From: Siphonodentalium dalli
Taxonomy: Eukaryota; Mollusca; Scaphopoda; Gadilida; Siphonodentaliidae
Assembly: GCA_032622095.1 (NCBI GenBank)
Contig: CP136065.1
Span: forward strand, 97,289,343-97,353,342
Direction of reading: 5' to 3'
Length of the DNA stretch: 64,000 nucleotides
Part shown: one piece after another, positions 22,261 through 35,521 of the stretch
How positions within the stretch are numbered: position 1 is the first letter of the stretch
Layout of the letters: each line of letters starts with the position of its first letter
Notes under the pieces: model-generated
Seen by the model: only the letters and a program-made list of their open reading frames with translations
Told to the model about the DNA's origin: nothing
Database searches by the model: none
Translations under genes and position numbers: made by a program

Positions 22261-22884
22261 GGAAGTCTCAAATTATATAGTAGATTGGCAGATTCCAGTA
22301 GCTTTATAACGGTATATCTGGGGAGAAATCTGAAGCTATATTCGTGATTATCTGGGATGATTTCGGTCGGTATATACTGTAAAAACAAAGCGCGCCATCC
22401 GTGCTCGCAGGGAATAAATTTCGAGCGATAACGTTTGCGTAAATACGAAATTGTGAGTGTTGGTTTGTAACCGGGATTTCTGAGAAGCATTATGCCTATA
22501 ACTACCCCCCCTAAACCCTGACCTAAGTGTCATACATACTATAACAATGATGTTGTAAGAGCTCCAATAAATCTGCCCGCATAGGCAAGCACTCAATGCG
22601 TACAACTCTGCAGATGCTAATAACGTTGAATGGGAAACAGACGCTCTTTATAGAGATGCGTCAAAAACAAACGCTCATTAAATAATCACTTGATTAACCC
22701 ACGCCGTGCCTTTGCTGTGATTTGAGATTGGAGAACGGGTGCTCTGAGCTTCTCTAAACCGCGACCACGGTCGTGTCGGTGGGATTTGACACTTACATAG
22801 GAAGTTTGAGCTCAATCTTTACACGCGTTTTGGATTCTATGAAGTACCCACACACATATATACGAAGTCTCAAAATGTATAGTA

Positions 22885-23650
22885 CTAGAAGGTGACCCGA
22901 CTTTGTCCGGGTTTTGACCTTGAATTGTCTATTTTGAAGGCCAAGGTCAAGTGGGGTCACGATTTGACCCGTCCAAAACACTGCCCGAACAAAAGTACCC
23001 CACAAAAGTACCCGTCGAAATCCATCCGGTTTTACCCGATTTGACCTTTTAACCCAATTTGATTTCCACTCAAGTATATAAACGCGCCTCATACACACAC
23101 GCTCATTAATTATCAAGTTTCAACGTAAAGATAAATGACCATCGGTGCCCGAGATATCGCCAAGACGTCTGAAACAGTCAAATGCATCGGCCGGTTAAGC
23201 GTTAACGTGATCTAACGTTATGAACTCGAACGACATCATAGAAGTTACGCATTGTTTTTATCCTGATGGAAGATAGTACCACTTCTTCTTGATAATTGAG
23301 GCAGATAACTAAAACGGATACATACGCATTATATATCGTTGGAAAGAGGAAACACGAAAGATTCTCACAGTGTCATTATTATGACTGGCATTTTATTATT
23401 CCCGCTGTTTCGAATCGATTTGTAAGCACCGAACTCAAATGAAAGTCCCGTAACACAGCGTAAAAACAGATTTGACCTCGGCACATGAAAAGTTGACCTC
23501 GGATCTGAAAATTAATATGCCTATGTCACTTCCCGGCCGATAGTACCCTCACATACGAAGTTTCATCGAAATCGGGTCGGCCGTTTTCGAGTTCATCGCG
23601 AACACACACACACACCACACACAGACAGATCTTCCAAAATATATAATAGA
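22885..23650 (-). mobile_element. Non-autonomous Helitron-like element 3
   Basis: Read on the minus strand it starts TCTATTATATATTTTGG after an A (23651), passes the GAACTCGAAAACGGCCGA block shared with element 2, and ends with hairpin CCCGGACAAAGTCGGG (plus 22896-22911), then CTAG (22885-22888) followed by T. The 5' and 3' ends and the neighbouring motifs match elements 1 and 2, so they are one family. The middle is shorter on tandem units and has unrelated sequence around 23100-23500. Confidence 0.75.
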
Positions 23651-23759
23651 TAGATAGAGTAAATCCAATGGGATGTGGAGCAATGACTTGGTGTTTTTGT
23701 AGTATCCTTTGATAATGCAGAGGAGGATGTAAGTTCACCTGCATCACACTGTTGTGTTT

Positions 23760-24320
23760 TTATGTTTACCCATACCATAGTATGGTAAACATAATGTTGA
23801 CGTCCGGATTGACCACTCGTCATTCGTCCGTCTGACCCTCTGTCTGTCCGTAGACACTTTACGCATGGTGCGATAACTCAAATATTTTCTATCTGATCGG
23901 AACCAAATTTTGTATATGAGTTTCTCAGACCAAAATACAGATCGAGTTCGAATATGGGTTTAATCCGAGTTTTTTTTATGGAGTCATGGCCCTTTTTCGA
24001 CTTAGAATTCATGGATGCTACGATAACTAAAAACAAAAATTATCTGATGAGAACCAAATTTGGTATGTGAGTTTCTCTATCTAAAATACAGTTCGAGTTC
24101 GAATATGGGTTTGATCAGATTATTTTTAATGGAGTTATGGCCCTTTGATATAGAATTCATCCATGCTTCGATAGATCAACCAGTTTTCGTCTGATAGGAA
24201 CCAACTTTGGTATGTGAGTTACTCAACTCAAAATACAGATCAAGTTTGAATATGGGTTAGATCCTGTTTTTTATACCAGAGTTATGGCCCTTTTTAACTA
24301 AGGATTGAACAGATTCGATA
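23760..24320 (+). repeat. Tandem repeat, 3 units of about 150 bp, with leader
   Basis: A leader with TACCCATACCATAGTATGGT and GTTGACGTCCGGATTGACCA is followed by units with AAATACAGATCGAGTTCGAA and GAGTCATGGCCCTTTTTCGA, at about 23900, 24052 and 24201. The leader recurs at 24823-24910 and 30652-30730. Confidence 0.75.
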
Positions 24321-24729
24321 TTTTTATGCTTATCATGTAGAACCATAGCAGCTAACACTGGTGATATCAGTTAGCACTGAGAGAGAATACTGTAGATTAA
24401 AACTTGTATTATTGGAAATTACAGTTATTTTTAGCCATCATATTGTCAGGGCACAGTGGAAGGTGTAATTGGACAGAGAACCATCTGTTGTTTATTGTAT
24501 TTCCATACAGCTCTCTGGTTTATCAATGCAATGTTCCAGTGACATACCTGTACCTAATTTTATTGAGTTAAAATTGTTAACCATTGTCATCAATTTATGC
24601 TTTTGTATATTTTTCATGTAATCATTCTCCTATTATATCCCTTTCACTTGTATGGATTTTTGTGGTTAAATGAACCCTTAATTCACAACATTCTTTATAC
24701 TTAGCAGAAATACCTTTCATCTGATATAT

Positions 24730-26560
24730 CTCATTTTATTGAGATGTATGTAAATTTTGTATGTGAGTTTCTCAGCCCAAAATACAGATAGATTTCGAAT
24801 TTGGGTTTGATCCATTTTTATGTGTACCCATACCATGTATGGTACACATAATGCCGACGTCCGGATCAACCATCCGTCCGTCCGTCCGTCTGTCCGTCTG
24901 TCCGTCTGTCCATGTGTCCGTAGACACTTGCTTTCCGATTCAATTACTTGAATATTTTTTATCGGATCGTGTTAAAATTTTATGTGCATGTTTATGATAA
25001 CACACTCCTCACCTGTATAGTTTTTGGTATCGATCAGTTGATCGGTTTAGAAATTATTAACACTTTGCATCCGCACATAGGCATGAGCCATCCGATGCTG
25101 TAACCAAAGTAATTTTTGTCCGATTGTTTTCATATTTGATATGTAGGTTTATAATGACACACCCCTCACCTGTATAGTTTTTGGTATCGATCGGTTGATC
25201 GGTTTGGAAAAAATTAACCCTGCACACAAATGCTATCTGATGCATCTAAGTCAAACAATTTTCTTCTGATATGCCTCATATTTCTTACCTAGGTTTTTCT
25301 TAGCACGTTCTTTATCTGTATGGTTTTTGGTATCGTTTAGTTAACCCTTTCTGCTCTTGTTTTTAAATAGACTTAATCCAAGCTGTGTTAACTTAAATAT
25401 TTTTCTTCTGATCAGCACCAAATTTGGTACATATGGTCCTCACCCCAAAATACAGATCAGGTTCAAATTTGAGTTTGATCTGGTATATTTTAACAGAGTT
25501 ATGGCCATTTAAAATTCAAGTAGCTTATAATCTAATTAATGCCTGCAGGCAGTCAGCTTAGCAGAGGAGATCTTATTACACAGCCAGTGTCTTATTGGAA
25601 ATGAGTTTCTCTTTAGCTTCACATTAGATAAATACCATGGCTCACAGAGTGTTTAGGGGTTCTCCTTAGCCAATGCTAGTTGGAGACAGACAAATAACAC
25701 TAAGTGAATAATTGAGCTCATCTCTGGAGAAGCTTGTCACAGCATCTGGGCTGTGTGCAGTGTTTGTTTATTTAAGTCTCACATTCCTATAATCTGATCT
25801 CAAGCCTCACTCTACTGCATAAATAAAATGAATATGACAGTGATGGCCAGAGGTCATTAACTTCCACATAGGTGTCTGCTGTCTATATAGTCTTCATAAT
25901 CGGCTTGTTGTGTGGGTTTTGCTAAATCCAATGACATGCTTTTTATAGACTTTTTTGTGTTTATCAGTTCATTAGTTTGGATAAGATTAACCCTATTCTA
26001 TCCGATTTCATAACTCAAATATTTCCATTTATTTTATTTATAGTTCTTGGCATAGTTTATGATAACACACCCCTAACCTGCATATTGAGAGTAATATGGT
26101 TGATTTGCTTAAAAATATTAACATCTCCACCAATCCTGTTGACACAATGTGATACTAGTAACTAGATATACTTTACATGATCACTATATATAATTGCATC
26201 CATGTTGATGCATTCTTCACTTGTTTAGATTTTGGGATCGATTGGTTTGATAAAATTAACCATAAATTATATTTCCGCTGTTACATAAATTACATCTTTC
26301 CAATGTTCAGCTTAGAAGAAAATTAACCCTACCCATTCCAATCCATGGTCATACAGTATGCTATCCAATGTAATGAATCTTATTTTCAATCTGACCAATC
26401 TCATACTAGTACATATACCTCTAGCTATCTAAAAATTCAGCATTAAAATATTTTATATCCAATCATTATCAATAATTTTATATCCAAGTCTATACATCCC
26501 TCACTTGTACAGTGGTTCATGTATTGATTTTTTAAATGGGAAATATTAACCCTTTTCTCC
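24730..26560 (+). repeat. Degenerate tandem family continuing
   Basis: A second leader (24823-24910, with CCGT/CTGT repeats) is followed by about 150-180-bp units with CTCACCTGTATAGTTTTTGG then TATCGATC, clear at about 25005, 25158 and 25310 and worn at about 26075, 26215 and 26510. A unit of the ATGGCC type lies at 25400-25520. Between 25540 and 25970 nothing else was recognised. Confidence 0.6.
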
Positions 26561-27214
26561 CATCTAAATGATCCCATGAATTTTTAATATGCAACTAACA
26601 AAAAACATAATAAAAACAGCTATGGTGCATCTTTCTGACTATGGATTTAGCTTAATTAGCTTTATCACTCTATAAGACATATCTGGTTGAAATTGATTGC
26701 CATATCCATGTTCCTATTGTGCATATGTGAGCAAGGTGCCCAGTAAGTCTGATTCCACTTGTGACCTCAATAGTAAGGTGTGAATTGTTGATTTTTTTGC
26801 ACTCATGAAAAGGTTGGTGTAAGAATCTATTAAAATAGCTAATCAGTATCGCCAAGGTATGGGTTAAACATCTGCCGATCGTGATCGGCCTCTCGTTTTA
26901 TATTTTAAACAGAGTTATGGCTTATGGATTTTCGTGTCTGAACTGAAACATCTCACGATCGGCCTCTCGTTATAAGAAATTACTTGATTAGTACGCATTA
27001 GTGTAGCTACATTAACTTGTGAACTGATCATACAGCCCTATTGTTTTACAAATTAATACAAACATTTACAACCTTATTCAAATTGATCCAAAATGTGTAG
27101 ATCTATCTATCACTGTTTCTGGTTATTATCCTGTGATTTTATCTTAATAATATAAATAAAACACATTATTATCCTTATTCAATAAAAAAAAATATGGTAT
27201 TGGTATAAAACACG
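26561..27214. other. No gene recognised
   Basis: The only clear structure is a repeated block, GATCGGCCTCTCGTT, at about 26884 and 26960. The rest is AT-rich and without recognisable coding sequence. Confidence 0.5.
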
Positions 27215-27830
27215 ATGGTAGGTTGGTACCTTTGGTTGGATCATTATGAAATTTGTCATGGATTTTGACATTGACATGTAGATGGGAATAAGTCACTTTG
27301 GGTCATTCGGCAAAAATACATGGCTGCCAGTGGTCATCATGGATTTCAAATTTCAATCCATTAGCACAGGCTACAGGTCGTACTGTTTGTCTGATCGTCA
27401 TGAAATTTGTCGTGGATGTTAATATTGAAATGTAGATGGGAACGAGTCATTTTGGGGTTGTTTGGCAAAAAAATATGGCCGTCAGCAGCCATCTTGGATT
27501 TAACTCTTTGTATGACTAAATCCTTTGGCATGGGCTGCATGTCGCAGCTTTGGTTGGATCATCATGAAATTTGACATGGATGTTAACACTGATATGTAGA
27601 TGGGAAACAAGTCATTTTTGGGTCATTTGGCCAAAAACATGGCCACCAGCAGCCATCTTGGATTTTACTCTTTGCATAACTAGGCCTTTCAACTTTCCAC
27701 ATTCCTAATCACTCCATTGACTGTAGCTGTCTGTAGTACATGAAATTATTCCCTTTCCAAGTTGAGCTACAGTGTCATTGACACTTTCATTGTCATGATA
27801 CACTGAAAGACACAATGGTCGACAATGTCA
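27215..27830 (-). repeat. Satellite family copy: 3 monomers plus end module
   Basis: Monomers with ACATGGCTGCCAGTGG-type cores at about 27329, 27474 and 27640, then the end module at 27681-27810. The orientation is the same as the 17.85-21.1 kb array. The order monomer-monomer-end module matches that locus. Confidence 0.8.
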
Positions 27831-27835
27831 ATCAC

Positions 27836-27912
27836 TAGCTGATTCGATTCGAGATTCGATTCGATGTCGATATCAGGAAGGAGATTCGATATCGAGATTT
27901 GATTCGCTGTAA
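27836..27912 (+). repeat. GATTCGATT/GATATCGA cryptic repeat
   Basis: Words GATTCGA, CGATTCGAT and GATATCGA recur over about 70 bases. No function can be assigned. Confidence 0.6.
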
Positions 27913-28792
27913 AATCCCCGATTTGCAGATCCCTAACACAAATCCCTGTTGTGCTATGATAAATATCATTCAGGCTACTACTACCGGGTATATCCTGGAA
28001 GCTACCAAACTGATAAATACATGTCCATGTCAGGGCTATTACATATATCTAAATTTGCATGATATTCAATATCATGCATATTTTGTATTCATGACACAGT
28101 CTGAGCATCTGTAATTCTGTAGGGATCAACGTTTTATTTGTTTGTGACTGGGTAGTAAACAATTTTACCCCAATCAGCACCTACATATATTTTAGGAAAG
28201 TAGACTTTATAACTGTGTGAGAAACTGTAATTTCAAAGATGCTATACAATAATCAACTTCGACAAACTACTTTGTGTCATCAGAGCAAATAAAAAAAAGG
28301 TTTTGTTTCATTGGGCCCCATCACATTGGATTTAAAACTGCACATTGATCGTTTTTATAAACATTGTTAAAACAAAAAAAACTCATGTTACAAGAATATA
28401 ACTAAAATATGCAACAAAATATCTAATTGGAACAACTTATTTTATAAGTGTAATTTTTGGCATTGTTTTCAATATATGTTTGCTTATTTAGTGAAACTGT
28501 AGTTTGAGCATGATTAGACCATAAATTAGGTGTCTACAGTTACTCAAATTTGCCTGGTTGTTAGGTTAGAAAAATTGAGCGAATTAGTTGGTTGGTATAA
28601 TTGTAAAGTCGGAATCCTGATACGGGGCCGTCTGCAAGTGAATATGTGCTAGAGTAGATGTACAGGACGATTTAGGTAGATTGAAATGCATGAACATTGA
28701 ACCAATATCCATTTGAACCCTTTCTATTTAAAGCTTATGAGATTCAAGAGTACTTTTACCAACAGTTATATGTATCAATCGCTTTTACTATA
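27913..28792. other. No gene recognised
   Basis: AT-rich sequence with no recognisable domain in any frame and no clear repeat of other parts of the window. Confidence 0.5.
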
Positions 28793-28970
28793 AGTGGGTA
28801 CTGCAAACTAAATCCAGCCATTTATGAGACCATCTCCTGTTATACTCAACAGAATATGTGCAACAAAAGGATGAATTTGAGCCTTGGAAGAGCGCAAAAT
28901 ACACTTGTGTGCTCTATGAACAATGTAAACAGCATGGTAATTATAATGAAAATTATTTAATGACTCGGAA
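28793..28970 (+). mobile_element. One-arm copy of the TTAA foldback family
   Basis: It matches the left arm of 3752-4105 in order: GGGTACTGCAAAC, GAGACCATCTCC, ACTCAACAGAATAT, GCAAAATACACTTGTGTGCT, GGTAATTATAATGA. The right arm is absent, so this is a broken or recombined copy. Confidence 0.7.
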
Positions 28971-29436
28971 ATCTGTTCTCTTGTCTTGACTATCTTGGGG
29001 CTTAATAGCTTTGTGGGTGCCAAATTATTTTTTAATACCATAAAAACATTATATGTATGTAATACCTACACTATGTTATCAATACAATAATAACAAGTTA
29101 ATTTATGTCGTCAGATTGCAAATCTTGTATCGTTTAGGTGTGCTCTACTTGATACATGTAAATGCTATATTAAAACTACACCAAAGTGACATATGCTGCC
29201 ATATTCCAGCAGTCCAATCATATGGTCAATGTCACTATGAACAAATTGACATCTCATTCTAAATATGGGCTCAGGTGATCATAACTTAGCATTTTGTATG
29301 ACAATTATATAAGTACATGTATTCATAATTTCTTGTTCTATTAAAATCAGGGATGATGACAACAAATGATAAAGAAAGTAACCAGAGTTTGGTCAAGATA
29401 TTATTCAAGACATGGTAGGTGAAAGCTGATAATGTA

Positions 29437-30098
29437 TAAGGCCAAAAAAAAGGGCTTTGGTTCTCAGGGCCGGATTAGGCCTTTTTATTGCAATGCCTGA
29501 TGTTATGACAAAAAAATTTAAAATACAAAAATAAAAAATTAACAAAAAATTATAATTTTTTTTTGTATTTCATAAACATGTCCATAGTAGATATGTGTTG
29601 AATATTAGCATGCATTGAGCTCTAACGTGTAATGTGTTATAAAGTGACTTGCAGGCTTACAACATGAAGTAGATGACTGCAATTAAGAAAATGATTAGCT
29701 GATCCTCATGCTCTTCTTACAATTAGTCATTGTGATCTAACTTACACTAATTTTAACTCCATACAATTGAAAGGCACAGGATTGAATTCAGGATCACATA
29801 TTAGAATGGGGAGGTATCAGCTTTTAGAAAACAATAACAATATTGAATGTCAGGGGCATTGTATGGTGTTAGGTAATCCCAGTCTTAGACTGATAGTACA
29901 ATGTTATTTTTATGTAAGATTAAATGAGTTTATATGCCTAAAAGTTCCCTCTACATTTCTGGTTATTACTAGACAGAGGAAGGTACCTTTGTTCATGCTA
30001 ACTATGGGCAGTAAAAAATAAAAATAAAACCCTCCCTCCCTCATTGATTTGAAGAAAAAACATTGCCAGAGAACCAAAACTCTTTTTTTTTGGCCTAA
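29437..30098. mobile_element. PIF/Harbinger-like non-autonomous element
   Basis: TIRs of about 26 bp begin GGCCAAAAAAAAGGGCTTTG at 29440 and end with the complementary GGCC at 30095. Each side carries TAA (29437-29439 and 30096-30098). A 3-bp TAA/TTA target duplication is typical of PIF/Harbinger elements. The interior is AT-rich. An 84-codon plus frame in it (29767-30021) shows no transposase motif. Confidence 0.65.
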
Positions 30099-30115
30099 AG
30101 GGCATGCCTGTCTCT

Positions 30116-30546
30116 TTGAAAAGCCAATAAAAATCCTAACGGATGAACGTCTCTAGATTAGTACATTATATTTCTTTTATATGATAACACGGCATTCCCA
30201 ACACGATGTAATAAACCGTTTCCAAATATGGAGCGCTTTCCTGGCATAGTAAATGTTTGTGAGAATCATAGTATTTAAAAATAGTTATAAGATGCGAAAG
30301 AATAATCAGTCATGAATATCATTGACTAATTCAACAGTAGTTGAGTTTTACATTGCATTGGAAAATTGTCAACAAGTTATTGCATGATATCTGATCTGTG
30401 AAGTGATCTGCTATGCCAATAACCAATGAATCGTGCATAGTCTGCACCGCCCTCCAATTATATGGAAGGAATCCCTTCAAAACAGAAACTAATTTCATTA
30501 GAGATATAGAGATATACATCCGTTAGGATTTCCATTATCTTTTCAA
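30116..30546. mobile_element. Foldback element with 30-bp TIRs
   Basis: The 30-bp arms 30116-30145 and 30517-30546 are inverted copies with about four mismatches, sharing AATCCTAACGGATG. The arms may be longer but more diverged inside. No coding capacity was seen. Confidence 0.6.
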
Positions 30547-30649
30547 ACAGACTGCATACATGCCACCATATTGTGGTACTGACTATATAAACAATGCCAG
30601 AACTCAATGTGATAAATGGTCATACATTTTTGTTGGCGGATTCCATTTT

Positions 30650-31000
30650 TATGTGTACCCATACCATAGTGTCGACGTCCGGATTGACCACTCGTCATTC
30701 GTTCGTCTGTCCGTCTGTTTGTAGACACTTTACGCATCATGCAATAACTCAAATATTTTAAATCCGAACGGATCCAAATTTTGTATATGGGTTTCTCAGG
30801 CCAAAATACAGATCGAGTTAAAATATTGGTTTGACCTGAGTCTTTTTTTTCTTCAGAATTATGGCCCTTTTTCGACTTAGAATTGACGCATGCTGCCGTA
30901 ATTCAAATATTTGTTATCTGGATGGAACCAAATTTGCTATGTGAATTTCTCAGCCCAAAATACAGATAGAGTTCGAATATGGGTTTGACTTTTGAATTCA
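30650..31000 (+). repeat. Copy of the 23.8-kb leader and tandem units
   Basis: TACCCATACCATAGTGTCGA, then GACGTCCGGATTGACCACTC and two units with AAAATACAGATCGAG and TATGGCCCTTTTTCGAC. Same orientation as 23760-24320. Confidence 0.75.
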
Positions 31001-31770
31001 TTGTATTATTGGCACTTTCGGCAATCAAATAATAAATAACAACTTGCGAAAAATGGACATGCTATCAGTAAATCTCCTAAACATATATTTACTTCTCGAG
31101 TCCAAATTTGACCAATTATGGCATTTACCAGGACATTCACGCAGACTGCTTCAAGTAATGTTTTCTTTTGTTTTAATACTAAGACATTAATATAAGGCAA
31201 CTCGAGTATACTATCATTGCTGTTACAGATAATTTAATGAGGAAATACACACTAAAACTCATCATATTCTAAGCTATCTGTATTTTAGAGTTATTATACA
31301 TTATCATTGGCTTCTGTTACAGTAGATTGTTTATCAACTTTGATTCACACATGCAGAATATCATCACTTTTTTTATTTCTTCAATGATTTAGCACTGAAC
31401 TGATTGGCTTGGTTAGATCAGTATAACTAGATTTTTTTTTCACATCACATATTTCAACTTTTTTAAATTTTCGGGGTAATCGTATGGGCATGGTAGTTTT
31501 GTTAAATTTCAATCAAATAAACATTTATATTTTTCAATGAAAAAGCTTATGAGACTCCCATCTGGTATTTACATGTAAGCTTATGTGATGTCAAAGTAAT
31601 CTATTAGAATATTGTTGAAGGTTCATGTATGCCCAAAAACTTTCAGTCATTAATGACAAAATCAGTAGCTATATATGACATGTTGCACAATCATAAAAAG
31701 CCAGCATATTTTACATAAATACTATATCGTGTGGCATACTTGTATGTGTCACAAGGTGCCAATTCATTCA
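31001..31770. other. No gene recognised
   Basis: AT-rich sequence with no clear repeat of other parts of the window. Short frames on both strands have no recognisable motif. Confidence 0.5.
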
Positions 31771-32290
31771 GCCGGCCAATTTTCACCAGAGTTATGGCCT
31801 TTTTTGTTGGAATTTGTACTCAATTTTCATTTCCGGATGATAACTTCTGTAAATCTGAACTGAATGGATTGAAATAATGTAAGTGAGTTTACTAGCCAAA
31901 AATACAGGTCAAGTTTGGTTCCACCCATTATGTTTTGCCAGAGTTATGGTCCTTATCGACTTTGAATTTGTCGATAGTTTCGGTTTCCGGATGATAACTT
32001 TAGTTGTCTGTCTGTTTTCAAATTTTGTATGTAGATTACATGGATTTGGGCTGCCCATATTTGCCGAAGTTTATGGTCCTTGTTGACTTTGCCAATTATT
32101 TATGGTTCCCTGGTGATAACTTTAGTTTCAGTTATCTGATTGTTTTCAAATTTAGAAAATGGATTACTCATATGAAAATATAGGTAAAGTTATAATTTGG
32201 GTTCCGTCGGCCTATTTTAACTGGAGTTTATAGTCCTTGTTGACTTATAGTTTGACCATTATTTTGGTTTCCGGGTGTCTGTTCGTACTA
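31771..32290 (+). repeat. Tandem repeat with TTTCACCAGAGTTATGGCC-type units
   Basis: Three or four worn units of about 130-140 bp contain CCAGAGTTATGG, TGACTTTG and TTTCCGGATGATAACTT. A reverse-complement fragment of this family lies at 48208-48290, just before the LINE fragment. Confidence 0.65.
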
Positions 32291-32509
32291 AAACCAGCTA
32301 AAATATTGGGATAGCAAGATGCTAGTTTTAGTACAAGAACATCCCATTACCATTTGTTTGACATAGTTTATGCGTTAGTGACCAGCTCACATAAAACCAC
32401 AATTAAATGTAATCAAATATCACAATTGCAACAATAAATGGGTTTATTCCACAGAAGACATATTTGTTCTGAAAACCACATCAGTTGTCAATTGAAAGCG
32501 GTAATTATA

Positions 32510-33762
32510 CCCCCCCCCCCACCACAACAAAGTTAGGGGGGTATACTGGAGTCAGCTCATCCGTACGTCCGTCTGTGGACTAAAATTTGTCCGGAGTTTT
32601 TCTCAGTCGTTTTTAAATAAATTTTAGTGAAACTTGGCACAGACATTAACCGCCATGTGAACCAGTGCATCTGCTGTTAGACATTTTTTGTGGAGTTATC
32701 CCCCCCCTTTTTTATACACCCACTTTCGAAGAAAATGGGGGCTATACTGGTTTGACTACATCTGTCCGTCACGCTTTCTCCCTCCGTGTGTCCATCTGTC
32801 CGTCTGTCTGACCTCATAACTCGAACAACTATGAACCGATTTCATTAATTGTTTGTATGCAATCTCCTTAGGACTGCATGATGCTAATTGCGGTTCGGTC
32901 CGACTTTTATATTTAAGTTGCGCCTCATTTTCGACTTATTTGGACTTAGAAAATTCTGTCCGACTTAATAACTTTAACAAATATGAACCGATTTCAATAA
33001 TTGTTGGTATACATGTTTCTCATAATACCCTCTCTACATGGTGCGGCTAGGGATTGACTCCGACTGTTTTTCGTAATATTACACTTCATTTTCGACTTAT
33101 TTTGACTTATAAAATTCTGTCTGACTTAATAACTTTAACAAATATGAACCAATTTGAATATTTTTTTCTGTACAGCTTCTTGTGACACCATATCGATGTT
33201 ATTAGTCCAAATTTTTCTTTAAAGTTAAAAATCTTTTTTGTTGGGTTTACGGATAATGCGGGTTGAATTTGACATGGTGGGGGTATGCTAGCACTCGAGT
33301 GCGCACCTCTTATTTGACTTAGAAATTTTTTGCAACATGTATAATTTTGTCAGAGCTTTTATTCCTACATTGTTAGGTCAATTTTTTTTTAACTTGGCAC
33401 AGATATTTAGAACCATGGGAACCTGTGCACCTGCGATTATGACTACTGTCCGACATTCTTTGGTGGAGTTATCCCCCCTTTTGAACTTAGAATGTTTTTA
33501 GTACCATGGGAAACTGTGCACCTGCGATTACGATGTCTGTCCGACTTTTTTGTGGAGTAATTCCCCTTTTTCGATGTGCATAATTTTGTCCAAGCTTTTA
33601 TTCCTATATTTTTTGGTCAATATGTTTAAGATTAGGGTTAGGGTTGTGCACCTGGAATGGCAACTATTATTTTATTATTTTAACTAAATGTTTACTGACA
33701 TGTGAAGCATCTTAGTATTTTAAAAACACAGGGGGTATCCTTGGTCCCATTGGGACAGCTAG
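32510..33762 (+). mobile_element. Possible Helitron-like element with internal repeats
   Basis: The right end has a hairpin, GTCCCATTGGGAC (33744-33756), then AG and CTAG (33759-33762) followed by T, which resembles a Helitron 3' end, although the gap between hairpin and CTAG is short. Inside are recurring units with TCCGACTT, AACTTTAACAAATATGAACC and GTGGAGTTATCCCCCC. The left end could not be fixed, so 32510 is only the start of the repeat-like sequence. Confidence 0.4.
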
Positions 33763-33764
33763 TC

Positions 33765-35520
33765 ACACCTCTAGTTTAATGAGTCATTTACTGCAGCGTT
33801 CACATATTTTTAAAAGTATGACCTCACAAAGTGACATCAGCATATTCCGGAGAAAATATTCTAGCAAACATAATCAAAACCACGTGGTTGTAAATTGAAT
33901 TAATTCTATCACTTATACCTGGTAATTTGTAAATTTAAAATTGCTTATATATCGTGAGACATTCTGTGTAAGAAATGTTTAACTAATAAGTAATATAGGA
34001 CCATCTACAATAAAAATAAACACTTAATAGTGATGGGAATATTAGCAGGACACAATGTTTGAATAAGGGTGCATTCAATTGTTATGGGCAAAATCAATTG
34101 ACTGCACATAAGATGGATTTAGCTGAGACTGCTGAGTGCATTACAGAACACTTTGACTTTCAGCTAAAATGTAAAAAAAAAGATGTTAGTCCTAATAAAC
34201 CGGAATTTTCTATATGTAATTTAACATGAAAGTTAGATTATTATACACCATTATGACCATAAGACCACCTTCTCTGTGGTCACAGGTTAGAAGATGACCA
34301 TGTTGCTATGGGTAGTTATGCCGATTCTTCACTCATTATTAGAATGGTTACATTTCTAAATTGCTTTTAAAATGAATAAAGACTTTAGTTAAGTTATACA
34401 ATTAACACATTCAACATATAAAATGAATTTACTGCTCATGATGTACAGATATGTGGGTTACTGATTTTCAAGTTGAATGAAATGGAAATGTATGATCGAA
34501 GGGAACCCTTATCAATGACTAAATTATGTTCAATATATTTTTCTGATATACCGCTTTACCGAAGTATAGAAAATAACAATCAATTTTCAGTGTATGATTT
34601 GCTGTTCCAAATCTTGACATTCTTGTTAAATACCATATTTACATAAAAGTTTAATAATGTACATAATTTGATATTCTGAAATCGACCGCAATGTAACGGA
34701 AGTAAAGCATAATTTCAGGCTTCAAAATGCAATGATGTTTTGAAAAAGTTAATACATTTCATTGTACTGCACTTAGGTCTTAACAAATTAAGAAATACTG
34801 AGATCAATGACTAAATTACATTGTTCTCTCTTCTTTATCAACTTGAATGATGTTGTTGAATATTGAATAATACAATACTTTGATGAAGTAATAAAATCCT
34901 TTTTTTTATTATATTGTTTTTAGTTTGTCTTCATTATTCCATCAAAACTAATGCATGCAATACACGTTTTGTATCAGGATATGGTAGTATATACTGCCAT
35001 GAAATGTATCATGTATATATGGATTGTTGTTAAGAGCAGGGTGGGTGGGGGTGATATATATACAGATGTCAATATAGGGACATAGATTATAAATAAGGGC
35101 CCTTAGGCTATACATCTGTATGATGAATGATTACGTCATAGTACAATATATAGTAGGCAAATTTAATGATCACACGTACTAACTCATCATTGATATTTAT
35201 CATATAACAATTTGCCATTATGCCATACATGTATATCTGGAGCAGGCATCTGTTGATTTGCTGCACTAGTATTTTCACTGATCAGATGGTCCCCATATTA
35301 CCACGTTACAACAACAATATTTCTTCAAAATACACTTTAGTTATCAGAATCCATTAATTACAACAAAATAATTCAAACCACTGTCAATTGTGGTATAAAC
35401 TTTCCAAAAATGTATTATCAACATGTTCTTTAAAAATTGGCTTTATTATCAACACAAAGCCACTTGATTTTAGAGTTATCTATCTTCATACACAATTTGG
35501 TCGTTTTGAAAATTATGGCT
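33765..35520. other. No gene recognised
   Basis: AT-rich unique-looking sequence. No frame over about 70 codons and no clear repeats of other parts of the window were seen. Confidence 0.5.
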
Positions 35521-35521
35521 A

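Noticed and set aside
29767-30021. 84-codon frame inside the PIF-like element as a transposase
   Set aside because: It has no DDE or helix-turn-helix features that I can see and is too short.
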